Shown here in pieces: positions 46,877 through 56,221 of a stretch of 64,000 bases of DNA. Made by a program: the position numbers and the translations under genes. The DNA comes from Clostridium sp. (GTDB taxonomy: Bacteria > Bacillota > Clostridia > Clostridiales > Clostridiaceae): assembly GCF_029267215.1 (NCBI RefSeq), contig NZ_JARIDH010000032.1, forward strand, positions 46,909 through 110,908. The letters are read 5' to 3'. The stretch's first letter is position 1; the number at the start of each line of letters is the position of its first letter. The notes beneath the pieces are model-generated. The model was not told where the DNA came from. It did no database searches and saw only the letters and a program-made list of their open reading frames with translations.

Positions 46877-46971
46877 TCTTTAGTTCCTCCATTCAAATTC
46901 TTTTTATATAAAAATTCAATCTTATTTTTTATTTAATGAAATTGCTTGTTTTTAGCAACCTTACACCTATG

Positions 46972-47013
46972 ATTATACTATCCACTTTTTACTAATTCCG
47001 TAACCTATGTTAC
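46972..47013 (-). promoter_or_regulatory. hcp promoter with HcpR/FNR-type palindrome
   Basis: GTAACCTATGTTAC (47000-47013) is a perfect 5-4-5 inverted repeat. The minus-strand -10 TATAAT is at 46972-46977 with a poor -35. Assuming a start near 46965, the palindrome centre is at about -41.5, the class II activator position. Comparable palindromes were described upstream of clostridial hcp genes for HcpR regulators. The regulator gene is not in the window. Confidence 0.6.
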
Positions 47014-47086
47014 CTTATTTAAAAATTTTATTTTCTTTTGTAAATTATGTATATGAACAGCATATTATTGAATATTTATACATTAT

Positions 47087-47125
47087 TCATTATTTTTATG
47101 CACATTTTAATTGATTTTATGCATA
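47087..47125 (+). promoter_or_regulatory. ArgR-like double box over the YjiH promoter
   Basis: Two 18-base boxes, TCATTATTTTTATGCACA (47087-47104) and TAATTGATTTTATGCATA (47108-47125), are separated by exactly three bases, the ARG-box pair layout. Each keeps a good half site (TNTGNATWWWW on the other strand) and a weak second half. The -35 TTGATT (47111-47116) lies within box 2, and TATAAT (47134-47139) follows at 17 bases. A repressor role is likely. Confidence 0.4.
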
Positions 47126-47185
47126 TCTTTTTGTATAATAAGCCTTATACTAATTGATTGTTAATAAAAAAAGGGGGACTACTTT

Positions 47186-48541
47186 ATGAATACTAAACCT
47201 AAATATAAAGTATCAGATTTATTAAAGTTTATAATCCCATCGTTAATAGGGGTAATCCTGTTTATGGTTCCTATAAATGATGATGGAAATATATCAATAC
47301 CAATAGCATTCTTCACAGGTAGAATAAAAGGTTTAATTGGGGATTACTTACCTTTAATGGCTACCTTTGTTGTTATAATAGCTACGTTACTTACAATAAT
47401 CGTAAAAACATTAAAACCGAGATTTATACTAGAAAATTCATTCCTAAATTCATTATTAAACGTTAATTGGATTTGGAGCATATCCAGAATATTAGGAGGA
47501 TTTTTTATAATATTAGCTTTCACAGGATTTGGTCCTGAATTAATAAAATCAGATGTAACAGGTTCATTCATATTAAATGACCTATTACCAACACTTATAG
47601 TTGTATTCTTCTTTGCAGGATTATTCCTACCACTTCTTTTAAACTTCGGTTTATTAGAGTTCTGTGGTGCATTACTTACTAAAATTATGAGACCTTTATT
47701 TAAATTACCAGGTCGTTCTTCAATAGACTGTATGACTTCTTGGTTAGGAGATGGAACTATAGGTGTGCTTCTTACATCAAAACAATATGAAGAAGGTTTT
47801 TACACAGAAAGAGAATCTTGTATTGTTAGTACAATGTTCTCAGTTGTTTCAATAACATTTAGTTTTGTTGTTTTGTCACAAGTAGGATTAGAAAATATGT
47901 TTATTCCTTTCTACTTAACTGTAACATTAGCAGGGATAGTAGCTGCAATAATCTTACCAAGAGTTTGGCCACTAAATAAGAAGCCAGATGCTTACTACAA
48001 CAACATTGAACCTAAAAACGTAGAAGATGTTCCAGAAGGATTTACACCATTCACATTTGGATTAGCTAAGGCTGTTGAAAAGGCACAAAATGAGACTAGT
48101 TTCAAAAAATTCCTTTCAGATGGAATAAAAAACGTATTAGAAATGTGGATAGGAGTTTTACCTGTTGTAATGGCAATGGGAACTATAGCACTTATAATTG
48201 CTGAATACACTCCAATATTTCAATGGCTTGGAATTCCTTTCATCCCGTTATTCAAAATCCTAGGAATACCAGAGGCTGCGGCTGCTTCACAAACAGTTAT
48301 TGTTGGGTTTGCTGATATGTTCTTACCATCAGTTATTGCCTCAAAAACAATAGTTAGTGATATGACAAAATTTATTGTAGCTGCTGTTTCAGTAACTCAG
48401 CTAATCTATCTTTCAGAAGTTGGAAGTATTATCTTAGGATCTAAGATTCCATTAAATTTAAAAGAGTTATTCATGATTTTCTTAATGAGAACATTAGTTA
48501 CATTACCCGTAATATCTCTTGTTGCTCATTTATTATTCTAA
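47186..48541 (+). CDS. YjiH-family membrane protein with Gate (nucleoside recognition) domains
   Basis: 451 residues, about ten membrane helices. The conserved CMTSWLGDGTIGVLLTSKQYEEG and FADMFLPSVIASKTIVSDMTKF stretches belong to YjiH, which has nucleoside-recognition (Gate) repeats like concentrative transporters. Substrate is not established. The Arg-box-like operator could hint at arginine or nucleoside-linked transport. GGGGG lies close to the ATG at 47186, with a good promoter upstream. The gene-free stretch 46877-47185 holds the hcp promoter and this operator. Confidence 0.85.
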   Translation: MNTKPKYKVSDLLKFIIPSLIGVILFMVPINDDGNISIPIAFFTGRIKGLIGDYLPLMATFVVIIATLLTIIVKTLKPRFILENSFLNSLLNVNWIWSISRILGGFFIILAFTGFGPELIKSDVTGSFILNDLLPTLIVVFFFAGLFLPLLLNFGLLEFCGALLTKIMRPLFKLPGRSSIDCMTSWLGDGTIGVLLTSKQYEEGFYTERESCIVSTMFSVVSITFSFVVLSQVGLENMFIPFYLTVTLAGIVAAIILPRVWPLNKKPDAYYNNIEPKNVEDVPEGFTPFTFGLAKAVEKAQNETSFKKFLSDGIKNVLEMWIGVLPVVMAMGTIALIIAEYTPIFQWLGIPFIPLFKILGIPEAAAASQTVIVGFADMFLPSVIASKTIVSDMTKFIVAAVSVTQLIYLSEVGSIILGSKIPLNLKELFMIFLMRTLVTLPVISLVAHLLF

Positions 48542-48550
48542 AAATATAAA

Positions 48551-48602
48551 TAAAAACCCAGTTAAGAATTATAACATCTATAATCTTAACTGGGTTTATT
48601 TT
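48551..48602. terminator. Bidirectional terminator between the YjiH and staygreen genes
   Basis: Stem AAACCCAGTTAAGA / TCTTAACTGGGTTT with a 17-base loop that can pair further; A and T runs on both sides. Confidence 0.85.
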
Positions 48603-48637
48603 TTTAACTATTTAATTTATTAAAATTTAAACTTTAT

Positions 48638-49435
48638 TTACCTTGGATTTTTTACACCTAAAGATGTTACTCCATTTGGAGTAATTAAGAACTTAATTAT
48701 AAAGTTATTATATGGAATTTCCTTTTCACCAACTTTTACTCCAACATAAACCTCGTAATTCATTTCACATTTACTTTCAGTATCTTTTTTTATTACTTCT
48801 AAAATCTCTGCATCCTTTAAGCAATAGTAAATATCTTTTTCATAAAGCTTAACCACTTCTTCTTTGATATATGGATTTAAAAGAGTTAAAATAACGTTAT
48901 TTACAAATTCATCATTATCATCTAAAATACTTTCTTCTTCATAAACATTATTTTTAGATTCTGCATCATAAGTCGGATTCTCCTCAGTTCTTATACTATA
49001 GTCTTTAAATGTTCCATAATTCTCAACTCTATTTAAATTATCATAGGCAGAAATAAATCTAACTAAGATTTGACTGTTTAAAAGTTCTTTATTATCCTTT
49101 AAAAATTGTCTATCTCCATATTTTATTGCAGACAATGCAAGTGGGAGTTCTTGTACAAATATTCTATTCCTTTTAGTTGCAACCTCTTTCCCTCCCATGC
49201 CATCAACATAAATATAAGCCTTAAATATAAATCTATTGTCTACCTTTTTCCATTCTCCAAAAACTTCATCTCTTTTCATGAAATTTATTTTATCGTATGC
49301 ATATGCTAAAGCAACTGTGAGAAATAATTCTCCTGTTTCATCAGAATGAGTTAAAGTATATTTTCTACCTTCTATTGGTTTTTCATCTGTAATTTCATTT
49401 CTGAATTCCACACTTAATCTTTTAGTATTAAACAT
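48638..49435 (-). CDS. Staygreen (SGR) domain protein
   Basis: 265 residues, cytosolic. Residues about 1-150 match the staygreen domain: LSVEFRNEITDEKPIEGRKY, YTLTHSDETGELFLTVALAY and KRDEVFGEWKK. In plants SGR removes Mg from chlorophyll a, and bacterial homologues with Mg-dechelatase activity are known. A chlorophyll-free anaerobe must use it on another substrate. The C-terminal 110 residues are acidic at first, then a separate domain not recognised. No RBS oddity; ATG at 49435. Monocistronic with a shared terminator. Confidence 0.78.
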   Translation of the reverse strand: MFNTKRLSVEFRNEITDEKPIEGRKYTLTHSDETGELFLTVALAYAYDKINFMKRDEVFGEWKKVDNRFIFKAYIYVDGMGGKEVATKRNRIFVQELPLALSAIKYGDRQFLKDNKELLNSQILVRFISAYDNLNRVENYGTFKDYSIRTEENPTYDAESKNNVYEEESILDDNDEFVNNVILTLLNPYIKEEVVKLYEKDIYYCLKDAEILEVIKKDTESKCEMNYEVYVGVKVGEKEIPYNNFIIKFLITPNGVTSLGVKNPR

Positions 49436-49578
49436 AACCTACACCTCAAAATAATACTATTAACCTTTTATTTATATGAAGTCTAAATTATATTTATTCA
49501 ACATAAAATTGACGAATCCCCTAAAAAATATTCAAAGAAAAATCCTTATGACTGCTGTTATATAAAACTTGATTAACT

Positions 49579-51066
49579 TTAAGTTGATTTCACTAGATTT
49601 TTTTTGAAGTTAAATATAAATTCTTCAGACTCATTTGATATTTTAGCAGCCTTATTAACAATTTTATTTATGGCGTTAAGTTCATAGGCTATACTCTCAT
49701 TAGTTTTTCTTAACTCATAAGCTTTTTTACCTAATATCTTTAGTTCTTCTCTTTCTTCCTTATTAAAATTTAAAATTGGAATTCTAGATACATAGCCTGA
49801 TGTTACCATGTTGCTTCTTATTAGTGCACCTCTAACTAAGTATGTTACTAATGATGAATTTAGGTATGATAAAAGCCACCAAACATCATCGCTTTCACAT
49901 ATTATATTTGGATTAACACCATATGTTGAACCTTTAGGTAATATACATGCATTAAATTCAACTCCCATTGAAGAGCAAGTTATACCTGATTTATATAAAA
50001 ATTTTTTATTTCTAACATTAAAATTTGGAACTTTGTTTGATAACTCTAAAAAATCTTTATGAAGATATATAACTCTTCTAGTATAAAACTTATCTTTTCC
50101 TGGATTTTTATAAAAAGGTACTAAATAATTTCCCTCTTTTATCTTTGAAAGGTATAACTTATCATTTCCTGTTGAAATACCCGTAATACATTTAAATTTT
50201 TCGCCCAATCTATCCTTATTAAAAAGTCTTCTTATATCCTCTGGACATTCAATAAAAAATTCTAGATTATCCTTTTTATTATTTAGCACTATATCCTCTA
50301 AATCATACATATTCCTTAAAAAATCAGAGTTTAGATTTTTAGAAAGTAAATCCTTAAAATCATCTAAGGATTTAGCTCTATTATTTACTCTTACCTTTTT
50401 TTGATATTGCTTTCCTTTTCTTAAAATCACAATACTTGTCCTAACATCTGCACCCTGATCATGAAATAACTCTGTTGGACACATTGTAATTTCTTCAATA
50501 GAACACTCTTCTAATATTTTCTTTCTAAGTTGTCTATGATTCTTTGCTGAAAAAAAAGAATCATGAGTTATAAGTCCAATAACAGCACCGTCCTTAGCTT
50601 TGTCTATTATTGCATATATAAACATGCTATACATGTTATGAACTCCAACCTCATGAAAAAATTCTTTTAAATACTCCTTATTACTTTTTATAAAATCTAC
50701 TTCATGACAGTTATAAGGTGGATTTGCTATGTAGTAATCATAATCCCATTCCTCATTATACTTATGCTCACAATAATATTTTATAAAGTCATAATTATGA
50801 AAATCACAATTATAATTTTCCTTGTATTTTATTAAATCCATACCTGTTAATTTAATATTATAATCATTAAAATATCTTAGTAATTCTTCCTTACCACAAC
50901 AAGGATCTAACAAGAGTTGTCCATCATCATTAATTTGTAAAATCCTTTTTCCTATATATCTTGCAACAAAGTTAGGTGTAGAATAATAGCCTATTTCTCT
51001 AACATCAATCACCTCTTTATGCTCTATACTAAGAGGTTTATATAAAATTTTTTCTTTCCTTCCCAT
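49579..51066 (-). CDS. Orphan adenine-N6 DNA methyltransferase (TaqI/Eco57I-type)
   Basis: 495 residues. Catalytic motif IV is YIANPPYNCHE; SAM motif I is LLLDPCCGKEELLRYF, preceded by YYSTPNFVARYIGKRIL, giving motif order X-I-IV (gamma class). The C-terminal 230 residues form a TaqI_C-like target recognition region with GISTGNDKLYLSKIKEGNYL and LNSSLVTYLVRGALIRSNM. No endonuclease or specificity gene lies beside it, so it looks like a solitary methyltransferase, as with CamA in C. difficile. The recognition site is unknown. ATG at 51066; GGGGTG upstream. Confidence 0.85.
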   Translation of the reverse strand: MGRKEKILYKPLSIEHKEVIDVREIGYYSTPNFVARYIGKRILQINDDGQLLLDPCCGKEELLRYFNDYNIKLTGMDLIKYKENYNCDFHNYDFIKYYCEHKYNEEWDYDYYIANPPYNCHEVDFIKSNKEYLKEFFHEVGVHNMYSMFIYAIIDKAKDGAVIGLITHDSFFSAKNHRQLRKKILEECSIEEITMCPTELFHDQGADVRTSIVILRKGKQYQKKVRVNNRAKSLDDFKDLLSKNLNSDFLRNMYDLEDIVLNNKKDNLEFFIECPEDIRRLFNKDRLGEKFKCITGISTGNDKLYLSKIKEGNYLVPFYKNPGKDKFYTRRVIYLHKDFLELSNKVPNFNVRNKKFLYKSGITCSSMGVEFNACILPKGSTYGVNPNIICESDDVWWLLSYLNSSLVTYLVRGALIRSNMVTSGYVSRIPILNFNKEEREELKILGKKAYELRKTNESIAYELNAINKIVNKAAKISNESEEFIFNFKKNLVKST

Positions 51067-51187
51067 AATACACCCCACATTAAGAAGTTCTCTTCCAAAC
51101 CTTATTTTACCACAATTTTCATGTTAATATAAAAAATGTATACTTTTTTATATTTCTTTAAAAGTCATTAATAAACTCTAAAATAAA

Positions 51188-51232
51188 CAAAAAATAACCT
51201 ATGAATAATTTCTCATTCATAGGTTATTTTTA
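51188..51232 (-). terminator. Terminator after the second YhgE/Pip gene
   Basis: Stem AAAATAACCTATGAA / TTCATAGGTTATTTT with a ten-base loop, near the stop of the 51237 gene. Confidence 0.85.
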
Positions 51233-51236
51233 TATC

Positions 51237-53393
51237 TTATAATCCTGATTCTCTAAATTTATGTTCTACAAACTCAGTTATCTTATGGAAAGGTTTCTTA
51301 AGTACGCATAATACAAAGAATACTCCAAAGAATATACCAAGTGCTTTTAAATCACTATTTACCGTTTCCCATATAGGCCCTGCAATTGCTTCTCTGAATC
51401 CATCAATTGCATAAGTAAATGGCCATAAAGGTTGTAATATCTCAAATATTTTTGGATTTGTTTGTATAGGATAAATTCCTCCTGCCCCTGCAACTTGGAA
51501 TACCATTATTACAATGGCCATAGCTTTACCTATATTTCCAAATAGAGATACAAGAGTAAATATCATCACTGTAAATACTATAGAACTTATAAATGCAAAT
51601 CCAAACATTAACCAAGTGTTAACAGGATTCACTCCAAGTATATATATATCTCCTAAAACAATTATCGTAGCTTGAATTAAGGATATTGTTAAAAACAATA
51701 ACATCTTACCAAAATGTTTTTGAAGAAGATTTAACTTAGTTCCATCTTCAAAATCTTCACACTCAACAGTCAATAATGAAGTTAATAGAAGTGAACCAAC
51801 CCAAATTGCTAAAACAGTATAAAAGGGTGTAAGAGCTACTCCAAATATTCCTGCATCATAAACTTCCTCTTCTTTTACATTAACAGGAGATGATATAAAT
51901 GATGCTATTTCATCTGGATTTTTCTTCATTAAATCAATTGCTTTGTTTAAATTCTCTGCTGTTAATCCTGATGTTTTTTCTATTAATTTAGAAATCTCAT
52001 CTTGGAATTCATTAAGTTTTCCTGATATTTGACTTGATTGCTGACTAGCTACATCACTACTTGCTATTCCATATGTAGCTAAAGCATTAAGCTGAGGAAC
52101 TATTATCTTAGTTGTTTCTAATACTGAGTTCGCAGTATCTAATCCACCTTTTAATGAATTTCCTATACTGTTTAAAGCAGGTGCTCCATTACTGTAATAA
52201 CTATTTGATATATTCATAATTGATGAACTTAACTCATTACTTATAGTAGAAACTGAATCTATTGATTTTTGAATATCTTCTTTACTACTTCCATTTGATA
52301 TGGCTGTTTTTATAGCCTCTAATTGAGTTTTCTCATTTTTAACCATATCTTGAGTTTTCTTCATCATATTTATTAAACTAGTTATTGATGAGTTAGGTTT
52401 AATACTATTTATCTTTTCTAAAGATTCAATACTTGATGAAAATATATTATTTAATGAATCAATTTTTGTTGTTATCTTATCTATTGTTTCAAGCATTTTA
52501 CTTGTATCCATAGATTCATTTAACTGAGTTAGCTTTGTTAATAAACTTTGTAATTCATTATTCATAGCTTGCATAGTTATTGTATCATTACTAAAACTAT
52601 TTGAAATTGAATTAACAGTTTGCTGAGTTGAATTTATTAACGACTTACTTGATTCCATCGTACTTTGTAAATTATTTAATTGACTTGTTACCTTAGGCAA
52701 ATCATTCTTTACACTACTTAAATACTTACTTAAGCTTTGAGAATCACCATTTGCTTTATTAACAAAACTTTGAATCTCCTTTAAACTACTATTTGCACTT
52801 TCTAATGTATCTCTTATCTGCAAAATAGCAGGCTTATTAGTTTCTAACTTTCCACCTAACTTATTTAAAAGTTCAAAAGCTTCTTTGTTTACTGTATCAA
52901 CAAAATTAGTTTTAATCTCTTTTGTAACCTCATCCTTAGCAACATTTGTAATCTTAGTTGCTATGGCATTTGTCTTCTCATTAACCTTATATATTATTTC
53001 TGGTTTTTGAGGATTTCCAGTTGTTAAACTTGTTAATCCAGCAGAGAAATCTGATGGAATTTCTATAAGAGCATAATATTCTCCTTCGTTTAAGCCATAA
53101 TTCCCCTGCCAATTATCTACAAACTTCCAACCTATAGAATCATTTTTCTTAAGTTGGTCGACTATTTCATTTCCTACATTTACTTTCTTTCCTTCAACCA
53201 CAGTACCTTGGTCATTATTTACTACAGCCACTGGTAAATTCCCTGTATTAACATATGGATCCCAACATGCTTTAATGTTAATCCATGCATAAAGAGATGG
53301 TATAATACATAAACCAATTACTATTGATAAGGCTGCTGGATTTTTTCTTATTCTTCTTAAATCTCTTCGAAAGACCTTAAAAATTTTCTTCAT
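51237..53393 (-). CDS. YhgE/Pip-family membrane protein, copy 2
   Basis: 718 residues. One N-terminal helix (about 20-40), a large extracellular part rich in Ser, Asn and Gln with coiled coils (about 190-500), then five to six C-terminal helices of ABC-2 transporter type (FYTVLAIWVGSLLLTSLLTV, GAGGIYPIQTNP). The N-terminus contains SLYAWINIKACWDPY, the Pip signature. Relatives include phage infection protein and YueB/EsaA of type VII systems. Follows copy 1 by 21 bases; they are roughly 50% alike by eye and derive from tandem duplication. Substrate is unknown. Confidence 0.88.
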   Translation of the reverse strand: MKKIFKVFRRDLRRIRKNPAALSIVIGLCIIPSLYAWINIKACWDPYVNTGNLPVAVVNNDQGTVVEGKKVNVGNEIVDQLKKNDSIGWKFVDNWQGNYGLNEGEYYALIEIPSDFSAGLTSLTTGNPQKPEIIYKVNEKTNAIATKITNVAKDEVTKEIKTNFVDTVNKEAFELLNKLGGKLETNKPAILQIRDTLESANSSLKEIQSFVNKANGDSQSLSKYLSSVKNDLPKVTSQLNNLQSTMESSKSLINSTQQTVNSISNSFSNDTITMQAMNNELQSLLTKLTQLNESMDTSKMLETIDKITTKIDSLNNIFSSSIESLEKINSIKPNSSITSLINMMKKTQDMVKNEKTQLEAIKTAISNGSSKEDIQKSIDSVSTISNELSSSIMNISNSYYSNGAPALNSIGNSLKGGLDTANSVLETTKIIVPQLNALATYGIASSDVASQQSSQISGKLNEFQDEISKLIEKTSGLTAENLNKAIDLMKKNPDEIASFISSPVNVKEEEVYDAGIFGVALTPFYTVLAIWVGSLLLTSLLTVECEDFEDGTKLNLLQKHFGKMLLFLTISLIQATIIVLGDIYILGVNPVNTWLMFGFAFISSIVFTVMIFTLVSLFGNIGKAMAIVIMVFQVAGAGGIYPIQTNPKIFEILQPLWPFTYAIDGFREAIAGPIWETVNSDLKALGIFFGVFFVLCVLKKPFHKITEFVEHKFRESGL

Positions 53394-53414
53394 ATTTCAC
53401 CTCTTAAATACAGA

Positions 53415-55580
53415 TTATTCTGCTATTCCAGACTCTTCAAACATTTCTTCAAATTTTCTTACTCTAGGATTTAATGGTCCTTTTAAAAGATATCCTAGTA
53501 ATAAGAATATAACTGCCATTATTGTTAAAATTACAAAGTCTAAAACAACTGTGCTAACTAAAGGTCCTGCTATTGCTTCCCTAAATCCTGATATTGCATA
53601 AGTGAATGGGAATGTTGGTTGAACTATTCTGAAAAATAACGGATCAACCTGTATTGGATATGATCCTCCACTACCTGCTAATTGAAGTACCATCAATATA
53701 ATAGTTAGTGCTTTTCCTAAATTACCAAATAAGGACATAAGAGTGAAAACTATTATAGTAAATACAGCTGATGAAAACATAGCCATTACAATAAGCAATG
53801 TTGTATTAACTGTATGTACTCCAAGTAAGAATTTATCTCCAAATGCAACTATAAATCCTTGTATTACACTTAAACTTACGAAAATAAGCATTTTTCCAAA
53901 GTGTCTTTCTCTTAAATTTATATTTTCACTACCTTCAAATTCTACAGACTCTGTTTTTAATAAAGATATTAAAATTAAAGAACCAACCCATAATGCTAAA
54001 ACTGAATATATAGGTGCCATTCCTGAGCCATAGTTAGGAACTTTATATATTGCATCAGTCTTTATATTAAATGGATTTGCAATAAATTCTCCCATAAAAG
54101 CTGGATTACTTTGAAGTATGCTAACTATTTTTCCAAGTTGATCATCACTTACATTTTGAAGCTTATTACTTAATTCGCTTATTACACCAGAAAACTGATC
54201 TAAACTACTTTTAAGTTTATCTGATGTTGTGCCTGCTAAATTAGCTCCTTGACCTGCTGTACTTAATAAATTATTTATTTGATCAGCTAAACCATTAGCT
54301 TGTTTTAAAAGGTCTGAAGCACCTTGTGTAGCTTTTACTAATCCATCTGCCATATTATTTAATTCAGGCCTTACTTCCTTATCAAACTTATTTAAAGAAT
54401 TAGTTATTTGACTTTCTATATTTTTAGTTAAATCATTAATTGAGTTTATTAACCCTTTATCAATATTTCCTCCACTACTAACCTTACTTTGTAAATCATT
54501 AAGTTTAGTTTTCTCTTTCTCTAATGATGTTTGAACCCCTTTTAAACTTGTTATCATGTTAGTAATTTTATCATTAGGTGAAACTTTATTAATCGCATCT
54601 AAAAAGTTTATTACTGAGTTTACACTATTATTAACATTATCAACCTCTGTGATTGCCTTATTTATACTAGAACTAATTTTTGAAGTTCCAACATCTTTTG
54701 CAATATTTGATATATCATTTAAACTATTTTGAACCTTATCTAAAGAGGTCTTTGATTCTGATAAATTTAACCTTATATTATCAAAAGTAGCATTTAAGGA
54801 CTCCTTTGAAGTATTTATTAAATTACCAGTATTAGTAGCATCCTTTGATATATTATTTAAACCACTTGTTATAGACGGCATTGTCTGTTGAACTTCTTTT
54901 AAATATGTATCTAGATTTTTAGAATTACTATTTATATTAGTAAGCATATTTTTAATTGATCCCATATTTTTATCTATAGCAATAATAGAATTTTTAAGTT
55001 GTATAATACGATCTTTATTCTCATTTATATTAGATCCAACACCATTTAAAGATGAAAATATAGTTTCATTTACAGTTGTTATAAAATTAGATGTTATCTT
55101 ATCTACTAAAGTCCTTTTAGCAACCCCTGTTATCTTTCCTGCAACAGGATTAGCCTTAGTATTAACCTTATATATTATTTCAGGTTTTACTGGTTTATCA
55201 GAGGTTAAACTTGTTAAATCCTTTGAAAAATCTGATGGAATTTCTATCATTGCATAATAATTTCCATCTATTAACCCTGTATTAGCCTGTTCCGTACTAA
55301 CAAACTTCCATCCAATATCATGATTTTTCTTAAGCTCATCAATAACTTGATCACCTACGTTCATTTCCTTGCCATTTAAAGATGACCCCTTATCATTATT
55401 TACAACGGCAATTGGAACTGTACTTGTGTTTTCATAAGGATCCCAACACGCTTCTATATTTACCCACGCATATAATGATGGTATAAAGCATATTCCTCCT
55501 ATTATTAAAAGTGCTATAGGATTTTTAATTATGGCTTTTATATCTCTTTTAAACACTTTTAAAATATTATTCCACTTCAT
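53415..55580 (-). CDS. YhgE/Pip-family membrane protein, copy 1
   Basis: 721 residues, same layout as its downstream partner: N-terminal helix with SLYAWVNIEACWDPYENT, a long Asn/Ser-rich coiled coil (NNISKDATNTGNLINTSKE as sample) and C-terminal helices with GSGGSYPIQVDPLFFRIVQP. Possible roles are drug or lipid export through the ABC-2-like part, or a phage receptor. First gene of the pair; upstream is a perfect palindrome that could be an operator. No type VII secretion genes are around. GGAGGTG lies upstream of the ATG at 55580. Confidence 0.88.
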   Translation of the reverse strand: MKWNNILKVFKRDIKAIIKNPIALLIIGGICFIPSLYAWVNIEACWDPYENTSTVPIAVVNNDKGSSLNGKEMNVGDQVIDELKKNHDIGWKFVSTEQANTGLIDGNYYAMIEIPSDFSKDLTSLTSDKPVKPEIIYKVNTKANPVAGKITGVAKRTLVDKITSNFITTVNETIFSSLNGVGSNINENKDRIIQLKNSIIAIDKNMGSIKNMLTNINSNSKNLDTYLKEVQQTMPSITSGLNNISKDATNTGNLINTSKESLNATFDNIRLNLSESKTSLDKVQNSLNDISNIAKDVGTSKISSSINKAITEVDNVNNSVNSVINFLDAINKVSPNDKITNMITSLKGVQTSLEKEKTKLNDLQSKVSSGGNIDKGLINSINDLTKNIESQITNSLNKFDKEVRPELNNMADGLVKATQGASDLLKQANGLADQINNLLSTAGQGANLAGTTSDKLKSSLDQFSGVISELSNKLQNVSDDQLGKIVSILQSNPAFMGEFIANPFNIKTDAIYKVPNYGSGMAPIYSVLALWVGSLILISLLKTESVEFEGSENINLRERHFGKMLIFVSLSVIQGFIVAFGDKFLLGVHTVNTTLLIVMAMFSSAVFTIIVFTLMSLFGNLGKALTIILMVLQLAGSGGSYPIQVDPLFFRIVQPTFPFTYAISGFREAIAGPLVSTVVLDFVILTIMAVIFLLLGYLLKGPLNPRVRKFEEMFEESGIAE

Positions 55581-55651
55581 TCACACACCTCCATTTGTAA
55601 AGTTAAAATAAACACATCCCCCTATGTTTTATTTCAAATCTTGAAATCGAA

Positions 55652-55725
55652 AAGAGTTTTTAAACTCTTAATTAATATAGTATCAAAAATTAGTTTACAA
55701 ATAAACCTTTTAACTCTTAATTAAT
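55652..55725 (-). promoter_or_regulatory. Operator-like palindrome and repeat at the YhgE promoter
   Basis: AAGAGTTTTTAAACTCTT (55652-55669) is a perfect 8-2-8 palindrome. AACTCTTAATTAAT occurs at 55663-55676 and again at 55712-55725. The minus-strand promoter TTTGTA (55696-55701), 16 bases, TATATT (55674-55679) lies between them. This suits a dimeric repressor of the TetR or MarR kind, not found in the window. The rest of the gene-free stretch 55581-55882 is plain AT-rich DNA ending in a terminator at 55842-55877. Confidence 0.45.
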
Positions 55726-55841
55726 CATTAAAATATTTTAAATTAAATATATAATAGTAAAAATATTATTAAATATATTATATATCACTTTATTTTCTTA
55801 ATTCTAAAAAACCGAAATTATTTATATATAACTAATTTTTA

Positions 55842-55877
55842 TAAAAAAAGAAGCATATTAAATGCTTCTAAAAAAAC
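55842..55877 (-). terminator. Terminator of the PhnA-like gene
   Basis: Stem AGAAGCAT / ATGCTTCT with a five-base loop and T runs on the minus strand, just after the stop at 55883. Confidence 0.8.
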
Positions 55878-55882
55878 TATTA

Positions 55883-56221
55883 TTAGATTTTCTTAACAAA
55901 TTCTGATTTTAAGCTCATAGCTCCAAAACCATCTATTTTACAATCTATATTGTGATCTCCCTCAACTAGACGTATATTCTTAACTTTTGTACCTTTCTTT
56001 AATGCTGATGAAGCACCTTTTACTTTAAGATCCTTTATTATAGTTATTGTATCTCCATCTTGAAGTATGTTTCCGTTTGAATCTTTAACTACTAATACAT
56101 CCTCATCTACATTTTCTGTTCCTGGAGTCCACTCATAGGCACACTCTGGACAAACTAAAAGAGTTCCATCTTCGTAAGTGTATTCTGATCCACATTTAGG
56201 GCAATTTGGTAATTTATCCAT
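55883..56221 (-). CDS. PhnA/YjdM-like zinc-ribbon protein
   Basis: 112 residues. N-terminal zinc ribbon [21 protein letters not shown], then the PhnA beta domain with [20 protein letters not shown] and C-terminal [20 protein letters not shown]. Despite the name, YjdM is not needed for phosphonate use; its role is open. GGAGG precedes the ATG at 56221. Monocistronic, between the YhgE pair and an anchored Lys/Glu-rich gene. Confidence 0.92.
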   Translation of the reverse strand: MDKLPNCPKCGSEYTYEDGTLLVCPECAYEWTPGTENVDEDVLVVKDSNGNILQDGDTITIIKDLKVKGASSALKKGTKVKNIRLVEGDHNIDCKIDGFGAMSLKSEFVKKI

